Positions 32,314-38,352 of a DNA stretch of 38,352 bases are shown here, piece after piece; within the stretch, counting starts at the first letter, position 1; each line of letters opens with the position of its first letter. The DNA lies in contig JANTFH010000018.1 in the NCBI GenBank assembly GCA_024763535.1, positions 1 to 38,352 of the forward strand. The letters run 5' to 3'. Below the pieces are notes generated by a model. It searched no databases. It saw only the letters and a program-made list of their open reading frames with translations, and was not told where the DNA came from. The translations under genes were made by a program, and so were the position numbers. This stretch comes from Thermodesulfobacteriota bacterium. Lineage in GTDB: Bacteria; Desulfobacterota; Anaeroferrophillalia; Anaeroferrophillales; Tharpellaceae.

Positions 32314-35145
32314 ATGAAGAGATACCATAAATCAATTTTTTCAGTCACGCTGCTGTTGACCGCCTGTCTGATTTTCGGTTTGATCGGCACCGGCTTCGCG
32401 GCCCATGTTCCGATCCCGCTTTTGGATGCCGACGGAAATCCAATTGCGACACCGGATCCCGCGGGAACCGTTGCCCCGGCCTTCAGTGTGAAAACCACCT
32501 GTGGTGCCTGTCATGGTGATAAAGTCACCTACCCGCAACTCTTAAGTTATGATGAGATCGAGAACCACTCCTACCACGCCCAGCTCGGCGCCAACCAGCT
32601 GGCCGAGTGGAATTCCGCCAATCCCAAACCCTGGGGTCAGCAGAGTCCCGGCCATTTCGGCAAGTGGTGACCGCCGTCAGCGCGCCAGTTGGCGCATATT
32701 TTTGCTGACGTTCCCGGTGGGGTTAAATTTGAACTGGGTATGGAACCTTTTGCCTATGCCAGTGAGGCTGATTTTATAGATCGCGTCGATCTTTCAGTTC
32801 CCGGCATGATGCAGGACTGTGCCGAGTGCCATATCGGTGGTGGTGGCATGGAGTATGTCCCGGCCCCGAATCTGGCTGATCGGGTACCGTTGCGTGATTT
32901 CTATGCTACAGCTGTTTTTGATCATCTGACGACTCCGCAGACAGGTGCTTATTCTGCTGCCGATTACACCGCCTTCAACTACTTCATCGATACCTACGAT
33001 GTCGATAACGACGGTGATCTAAATGAAGTTCAGGAAGCTGATTTTGCTAAGCTCGGGGTTCTCGAGATGGATTGTATGCTCTGTCACCTTAAGGGTTATG
33101 AGTATGTTGATCGTCGCGATATGCTGCGCGCGGCCAAATTTGACGCCTCCCGTGCGGTTGGTGCCGGGGTTGCCGAACAGAATAATGTAAGTTTTGGTAC
33201 AGCCGGTTATGGTACTTCAGTATACTACAATGACCAGGTTGTCGATAATGGTGGTTTTCTTGAGTTTGGATCATCCATCCTGGCTAATCTCAAAGCCACT
33301 CCGCCCAGTGACAACTGCGCCTTCTGCCACTTTAACCATGGTGGGGTTGACTGGAAAAAACGCGGTGATAACTGGAAAAATGATCCTAACTACGATGTCC
33401 ATACGGTTTTAGGCTGCATGGGCTGTCATGAGGGCAAAATCGGTTCCGAGATCGGCACCAGTGGTGATCCTAACAGCTCCGCCATCGGTCAGTGTGACCC
33501 GGCTAAGGGCAACGCTCCCTACAGTTCCCTCTGGAATGCCAATGACAACACCATGAAAACCTGTGCCGACTGTCACCTTAAAGCCGGTTGGGATGCTGGT
33601 CTGGGTGAATACAGTAATGACTTCGGCGCGCCCGATCCGACGGCCCGGCATCAGGCCCTGGGCCTGACGGCGCAACTCTGTCAGACCGCTGCCGACGGTA
33701 ATGTCAATGCCAGCCATCTCGATATTTTAGAGTGTACCGTCTGTCATGTGCGTAAAGCGACGACCGAAGCCTGGAATACCGGCGGCGCCGTGGTTGATGC
33801 AACCGGTCCCGATGCCGAGGGCCGTCTCGCCGACCATGAAAATGAGTATGTTTCCCGGATGATGTTTGACGGTACCGTTACCAATCTCTCCTATGCCTGG
33901 CAGAACGGTAAAATCTACGCCACCAACGTCCTCAACACTATTTTCTGGCGCGATAAAGAACCAACATTTGATGCCAATGGCGACGGCCAGCTGGATGCCA
34001 TGGATGCCCTCCTGATGACCGATGTTCTGGCGGATGATCTGGCCAAAGGATGGACTAACATTGTCAAAGATAACAGTGGCACGGTAACTAATATCGAGGT
34101 TGGCGCGCGGATTGCTTCCCTGAATGCTTATTTGAATACTAAATGGGGAGTCACTAATGCCAACGTAAAACTGGCGACCCTGGCGGTGCCTTTCAAGGTT
34201 AACCATAACGTCTCGCCGGCCAGTTATGCCCTCGGCCATGATTGTGCCGACTGTCATGCCCCCGGTGAGTTTTTCGACCGGACTTACGCCATGCAGGGTG
34301 ACGGCATGAACCTGACCTTTGATTCTACCCAGGTAACCCCGTTCACCAAGCTGGGAGGAACAACCCCGACCGATTTTCATCCTAGTCTTAAAGATCGTGC
34401 CGGTACCAGTATTCCCCTGCAGGTTCTCTCCGGCAATACCACTCTGCGTGATATCGAGACCGGCGAAATGCTCTATCCGCCGTCGGCCAGCTATACGGGT
34501 GCGGATGGCAACCCTTATGCTACGCGCGCAGCTTGGGTTGCTTATCTGAATACTGTTGGTGGTGCTGTTGGTCAGGCGGTTGCGACGATCGCCAGTATTG
34601 ATAATGCTACTAATCCTGGTTCTCCGTTTGAGGTCGGTGATGCAATGGATCTGACTGCAGGTGCCTCAGCTGCCGGCTCTACCTACTACTGGACCGTTCA
34701 GGATGCACCCGGGACTTTGACCGGGCAGACGGTTACCGGTTATGTTCTGAATAACCCCGGTACCTTCCAGGTCCTTTTGACGGTTGTCGGCCCCAAAGGC
34801 GACCTTAAACAGCAGTGGGCCAAGATTACGGTAGTCAATAAGGCCGCCGCCACCACCGTCGATAGCATTGTCGCCAACAGCGGCAGCGCCACTGTTACCA
34901 TTAATCTGATCAACCTGCCTGCGGCGGCTGATTATGACGAGCTTTATGTTCGCTATGGTGACGGTACATGGGAAACGATAGCATATGACGGTACGGATGA
35001 TAATGCACAGACTGTCGTGCGCGACTATCGTCTGCGTGATACCTACCTGAACGGTACGAATTATGTTTACACCACTACCGTACAAGTGAAAAACGGTGGG
35101 GTCGTGATTGAAACCATTAAATTTAAGGTTACCATTCCTCAATAA
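32314..35145 (+). CDS. Octahaem c-type cytochrome with in-frame UGA (probable selenocysteine)
   Basis: Read through the single TGA at 32668-32670, this gives a 943-aa exported protein. GGAGGA precedes ATG 32314, and a signal peptide follows (to about residue 30, GTGFAAH). The TGA is codon 119. The frame continues uninterrupted for 825 codons, and signal peptide plus haem 1 lie before it while haems 2-8 lie after. Eight CXXCH motifs: CGACH, CAECH, CMLCH, CAFCH, CMGCH, CADCH, CTVCH, CADCH. Two Ca2+-loop-like stretches (DVDNDGDLNEVQEADF, DANGDGQLDAMDA) and a PKD/Ig-like C-terminal third follow. It is paralogous to the cytochrome at 35536, whose Cys491 aligns with the TGA (GKW-TGA-PPSARQL against GNW-C-PTYNRQL). 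Selenocysteine best explains this. A recent nonsense mutation or sequencing error of a Cys codon is the alternative. Substrate and partners are unknown. Confidence 0.8.
32668..32710 (+). promoter_or_regulatory. UGA selenocysteine codon and SECIS-like hairpin
   Basis: TGA (32668-32670) is followed by a two-part hairpin. The outer stem is CGTCAGC (32675-32681) with GCTGACG (32704-32710). The inner stem is GCGCC (32682-32686) with GGCGC (32691-32695), the loop is AGTT, and an 8-nt one-sided T-rich bulge (32696-32703) lies on the 3' arm. The loop starts 16 nt after the TGA and has G in its first two positions. These features fit the general rules for bacterial SECIS elements bound by SelB. All 12 pairs are Watson-Crick by eye; folding energy was not computed. 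Confidence 0.68.
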
Positions 35146-35193
35146 CCTCTCGCCTGATTTATAACCGGTACTTTTTTATAACCGGTTCCAACC

Positions 35194-35226
35194 AAAAAAA
35201 CCGGGGCTCTCCGCCCCGGTTTTTTT
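35194..35226. terminator. Bidirectional Rho-independent terminator
   Basis: AAAAAAACCGGGGC, loop TCTCC, GCCCCGGTTTTTTT: a perfect GC-rich stem (35200-35207 with 35213-35220) flanked by A7 and T7. It lies about 50 bp after the selenocysteine cytochrome gene. A weaker pair, ATAACCGGTA / ATAACCGGTT (35161-35187), precedes it. Confidence 0.93.
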
Positions 35227-35304
35227 ATCTTCATTATGCTTGTCTGCGGTTCCATTTTCCACATTTTCCCGGATTATCTTGAGTTAAGTGCCACAGTTAA
35301 GGGT

Positions 35305-35318
35305 GGGTTATATCGCCC
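35305..35318. promoter_or_regulatory. Motif GGGYTATNTSSCCC, copy 4
   Basis: GGGTTATATCGCCC fits the shared 14-bp motif and lies 128 bp upstream of the candidate -24 element at 35439. No clear second copy is found within 40 bp, although the GCCACAGT direct repeats lie on both sides. Confidence 0.5.
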
Positions 35319-35437
35319 AATGTGCAGTGATGTTCCTAAGCTTGCAGTGGCCACAGTAGTTAAAGGTTTTACTTAACCCTAAGTGTTTTAGTATGTTTTT
35401 AGCGATCTCCCTGAAATTATAATTAAAAAAGTTTTCA

Positions 35438-35453
35438 GGGAATGAATATTGCA
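35438..35453 (+). promoter_or_regulatory. Weak candidate sigma-54 promoter of the large cytochrome gene
   Basis: GGGAATGAATATTGCA has a perfect -12 element (TTGCA) and GG at the right distance, but the rest of the -24 element departs from TGGCAC (G for T, A for C, T for C). It is included because of the motif copy at the expected distance. Confidence 0.3.
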
Positions 35454-35535
35454 CTTTTTGGTAATTATGTATTGCAGATAGTGAATGAAATGTATTGCAA
35501 CAAACCGCAGTAAAACTATTTGAGTAAGGAAATAT

Positions 35536-38352
35536 ATGAGATGTGATCTTAAATATTTTTTATCTGTCCTGCTTCTGTTGAGTTCCATTCTATTTTTTTC
35601 ATCGCTCTCTCGGGCTGATCATCCTCAGGACGGTAATCATAATATGGCGAGAATGCCGATCGATTGTGTCGGCTGTCACAACTTGGAAGGCGGCGATCAT
35701 TACTCGGTCGTGGGTGAACACAGGTACAGGTTGGGGGTCGATAATCACGGTCTTTGCGCGTACTGTCACTATAATCCTGATAATCTCTATCCCCAATCCG
35801 ATCCCGATCCCGATCTCGCCGTGGCGATTACGTTCGGCCGGCGTAATACCAATCCGCGCGGCTATGTCGAACCGGTTTACTGTGCCTACTGTCATGTGAC
35901 CGAGAAGCGCTCGACCCATATTCATGACGGCGAACATGATCATGCCCAGGTGCCGTCCGCCTGCCAGGCCTGCCATGGTGACAATCTGCGGGATGTTCAT
36001 ATCGATCCGGACAAAAATCTGCCCCGGGATGAAGACTTGCCGCCTAAGGGGTGGCCGAATACCCCGGAGAGAGCTATATATGACGCCGCCTATGCCGCCG
36101 GCCTCGCGGACTTGAAGCTGGCCTGCTATAACTGTCATGGAGAAGATGTGACTGAATATGTCTATAATAGTAGTGGTGACTTACTTTATTCAACGGTTAA
36201 ATTCGTGCAGGATCCGGCTGTCCGGGCGGCGGTGGCTTCGGGGATGGCCGGTAACGATGTGAGTTGCGACGCTTGCCATCCTGATTATCATAGTGCCAGT
36301 CATGATAATACCGGATTTCCGATTCCTCAACCTTTAAGTTGTGAAGATTGTCATAGTGGTAACGTGGTTACTGAACATCTTGTAAATAAGGGCTTGGAGT
36401 GTGGAACTTGTCACAGCAGTACTGACCCGCAAGTAATCGCCGCAATTCAGGCCGGGCAAGGGCCAAGCGGTACTTATCAGGATTGTAATGCCTGCCATGT
36501 GGCAGATCATGCTTCGGCTCACGATCACGTGGGTTTCCCGGACGGTGATTGTTACCGTTGTCATTATCCCGAGGTTGTCACCGAACATGCCGCCCACGGC
36601 TATAATGATTGTGGTGTCTGTCATAATGATCCGGCTTATGCGGCGATCATTGATTCGGGTAAGGCGGGAAATGATGTTACCTGTTTTACCTGTCATACGG
36701 AGGCTGAATCCGGCCATGCCACCGCCCATGACCGTATCTATCTCAAGACCCGGGCGGCGGGAGCGGAAATCATTATAAGTTCAACCGACGATCCGGTTGA
36801 TGGTTTTTATGATAATCTGCCGGCCTATCTTCCGAGTCTGACCTGCGGCGGCTGCCATGACGGTATCGCCGAGAATCATTGGGGTAATTTTCACTCCGGC
36901 CTGCGCGTGGCCGATCTTTTCGACGATGTCGGCAACCCGCTGCCGCGCGGCGGGATCGATCCGGCCCGGCCCTGGATTACCGGGCCCGGGATGGTCGGTA
37001 ACTGGTGCCCGACTTACAATCGCCAGCTCCCGGATCTGACCGCCGCTTTTACCGGTGACGCTGAATTCCTGGCTCAGGTCGACATGGGGGTTTTTGAATT
37101 TGTCCGCGAATGCGGCAGCTGTCATGTCGGCGGCGGTCCCGGAGTCGAAAATCCCTTCGGTTTCGCCGGTTTCACCAGTAAATCTCTGGATGACCCGGCC
37201 CGGGCGACCGCTCTCGATGGCGGCAGCGTCGCGCTTAACGCCTGGGATTTCTATGTTGACGACAGCGGTAGCGTGACCCGGGGCAACTGGGCTGAGTCGG
37301 GGATTTTGGAGGTCGACTGCTTGCTCTGTCATCTTGACGGCTATGATAACCTGTCCCGCAACAACCTGATTCGCGGAAGCGATCGTTTCGGCCAGGCAGC
37401 CGCCGTCGGGGCCGGTCTTGCCACCCCGGATACAACCGTGCCGGAGACCCTCGATTACAATACCCTGCAGGTCTTTCGCGATGCGACCAATCAGCTCTAT
37501 CTGAGCCATAATCTGACCTACCGGATTACCGGCGCGCCGCCGCAGGATAACTGTATGGCCTGTCATCTGCCTTCCATGATTATGGAGGAAAATCAGGTTG
37601 AGAAACCGGATCAGTGGCAGAAAAATTTCTATGTAGCTTCGGCTCTGGCTTCTCTTGACCCCGACAATCCTGATCCGCTGCTGGCGGCTAATCGCAAACC
37701 GGTGCTATATCGTAATGAGATGTTGAAACGGGGGGCCACCTGGCGCCGGGATGAAGTCCATAAATTCATGGAGTGTAACGGCTGCCATGCCCGCACCGGT
37801 AAAACCCAGCCCTATGATCCGGCCTCCGCAGCCGATGACTACCTTCATAGTCCGGGCAAGGGATTTGACCCGCTCAAATATCCCTCCGCCGCAGACGGCA
37901 CGGTTAAACTGTGTGAAGATTGTCATGTCCGCTATGGTGACCTGGATGGTGACGGCAACCGCGATACGCTGGCCTTTGGACCGCCGGAGATGCAGGTCTA
38001 TCATGCCCAGGCCGGACTCCTGGCTAAAATTGTGCCGACGGCGCGGCGGATTGCTGATGCCGACGGCAACGAGGAGACTTTTCTCGGAAACCATATCGAT
38101 ATTATCGCCTGTACTTCATGCCATGTGAAAAAACGCTACAGTGCGGCCCGGTTGGTCGACCATGCTACCGGTGCGGCCTATTACAACCTGGTCGGAACGG
38201 CTCCGGATCAGCTCCCGGCAACCGAAGCGGTTGACTTTGCTTACAGCTGGAAGGAGAATGTTCGGGCCAAGGTCGTTGATGGAGAGCCCAATCCGGTCTG
38301 GCGCCGGCAGATTTTCCCCTTTAATTACCTGACTGCAAGTTATTGGGACAAT
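35536..38352 (+). CDS. Large multihaem c-type cytochrome, at least 19 haems (3' end outside window)
   Basis: I translated this frame codon by codon from ATG 35536. It stays open for 939 codons to the window edge. A signal peptide (to about residue 29, SLSRAD) precedes 19 CXXCH motifs. Haems 1-12 lie in a dense N-terminal half with repeated CYNCH/CEDCH/CNACH units and many His, Asp and Gly. Haems 13-19 (from CGGCH at 36844) are paralogous to the whole haem part of the selenocysteine cytochrome upstream. Shared blocks are NWCPTYNRQL with Cys491, ECGSCHVGGG, ILEVDCLLCHLDGYD, PPQDNCMACH and IIACTSCHV. It therefore looks like a fusion of a 12-haem wire to a catalytic-type module, probably periplasmic or surface-exposed. 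No in-frame TGA occurs. Confidence 0.92.
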   Translation, partial: MRCDLKYFLSVLLLLSSILFFSSLSRADHPQDGNHNMARMPIDCVGCHNLEGGDHYSVVGEHRYRLGVDNHGLCAYCHYNPDNLYPQSDPDPDLAVAITFGRRNTNPRGYVEPVYCAYCHVTEKRSTHIHDGEHDHAQVPSACQACHGDNLRDVHIDPDKNLPRDEDLPPKGWPNTPERAIYDAAYAAGLADLKLACYNCHGEDVTEYVYNSSGDLLYSTVKFVQDPAVRAAVASGMAGNDVSCDACHPDYHSASHDNTGFPIPQPLSCEDCHSGNVVTEHLVNKGLECGTCHSSTDPQVIAAIQAGQGPSGTYQDCNACHVADHASAHDHVGFPDGDCYRCHYPEVVTEHAAHGYNDCGVCHNDPAYAAIIDSGKAGNDVTCFTCHTEAESGHATAHDRIYLKTRAAGAEIIISSTDDPVDGFYDNLPAYLPSLTCGGCHDGIAENHWGNFHSGLRVADLFDDVGNPLPRGGIDPARPWITGPGMVGNWCPTYNRQLPDLTAAFTGDAEFLAQVDMGVFEFVRECGSCHVGGGPGVENPFGFAGFTSKSLDDPARATALDGGSVALNAWDFYVDDSGSVTRGNWAESGILEVDCLLCHLDGYDNLSRNNLIRGSDRFGQAAAVGAGLATPDTTVPETLDYNTLQVFRDATNQLYLSHNLTYRITGAPPQDNCMACHLPSMIMEENQVEKPDQWQKNFYVASALASLDPDNPDPLLAANRKPVLYRNEMLKRGATWRRDEVHKFMECNGCHARTGKTQPYDPASAADDYLHSPGKGFDPLKYPSAADGTVKLCEDCHVRYGDLDGDGNRDTLAFGPPEMQVYHAQAGLLAKIVPTARRIADADGNEETFLGNHIDIIACTSCHVKKRYSAARLVDHATGAAYYNLVGTAPDQLPATEAVDFAYSWKENVRAKVVDGEPNPVWRRQIFPFNYLTASYWDN

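Larger units (their letters stand above)
35227..35535. other. Intergenic region upstream of the large multihaem cytochrome
   Basis: This AT-rich stretch of about 310 bp contains one motif copy (35305-35318), a weak sigma-54 candidate (35438-35453), and two similar short stretches beginning GCCACAGT (35290-35297 and 35351-35358). AAGGA precedes ATG 35536. I see no gene. Confidence 0.55.

Noticed and set aside
33727-34380. Long minus-strand frames inside cytochrome genes (also 36781-37566 and 22351-22761)
   Set aside because: They mirror the Cys/His-rich plus-strand genes, have no ribosome sites or recognisable domains, and the plus-strand frames carry signal peptides and regular haem motifs.
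32272-35145. Two separate genes, 32272-32670 and 32689-35145
   Set aside because: Both lie in the same frame with only a TGA between them. The second has no signal peptide or ribosome site although it encodes seven haem sites, and the paralogue downstream is continuous across this point with Cys in place of the stop.
1-38352. CRISPR arrays, insertion sequences, integrases, tRNA genes
   Set aside because: I looked for regularly spaced repeats, transposase-like frames and tRNA-like sequences and saw none.

Overview
The window looks like the chromosome of a Gram-negative, anaerobic, respiratory bacterium of the deltaproteobacterial type (Desulfobacterota/Desulfuromonadota-like). This is inferred from the density of multiheme c-type cytochromes, a porin-cytochrome cluster with NHL-propeller lipoproteins, sigma-54 promoters and NtrC-type regulators. 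I count 80 canonical CXXCH haem motifs, plus 3 CX3CH/CX4CH variants, between about 18.5 kb and the right edge. No tRNA, rRNA, insertion sequence or CRISPR array is visible.

Layout. 1-1920 (minus): a MoxR ATPase / DUF58 operon running off the left edge. 1949-2342: a broken HAD phosphatase gene. 2560-3084: a DNA-deoxyinosine glycosylase. 3159-9212: a tripartite RND efflux system (outer-membrane lipoprotein, adaptor, permease). 9443-12287: a nitrogen operon (TorF-like outer-membrane protein, Amt, PII) behind an excellent sigma-54 promoter and two tandem palindromic upstream sites; its PII lacks the uridylylation tyrosine. 12385-13578 (minus): RNase D. 13879-16428 (minus): a secreted FG-GAP propeller protein. 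16485-19271 (minus): an NtrB-like histidine kinase and a 12-haem cytochrome. 19956-22806: an NtrC-family sigma-54 activator and a 13+2-haem cytochrome. 23226-23912: a tetrahaem cytochrome. 24037-31867: a conduit-like operon (NHL lipoprotein, pentahaem lipoprotein, 660-aa beta-barrel, second NHL lipoprotein, 11+1-haem cytochrome, HAO-like octahaem cytochrome). 32314-35145 and 35536-right edge: two paralogous large multihaem cytochromes.

Most notable point. The reading frame of the cytochrome at 32314-35145 is interrupted once, by TGA at 32668-32670, and continues in the same frame for 825 codons. The TGA aligns with a cysteine in the neighbouring paralogue (GNW-C-PTYNRQL against GKW-TGA-PPSARQL). 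A two-part hairpin with a SECIS-like layout starts a few bases after it. I interpret this as a selenocysteine-containing octahaem c-type cytochrome, a combination I do not recognise as described.

How the genes may work together. Four copies of a 14-bp motif, GGGYTATNTSSCCC, lie in four intergenic regions upstream of the cytochrome/regulator units. Each is followed by a good or candidate -24/-12 promoter. This suggests that the kinase and activator encoded here run a local sigma-54 cytochrome regulon. The operon at 24037-31867 would supply the path across the outer membrane, and the other cytochromes periplasmic or surface electron carriers or enzymes. These functional links are inference.
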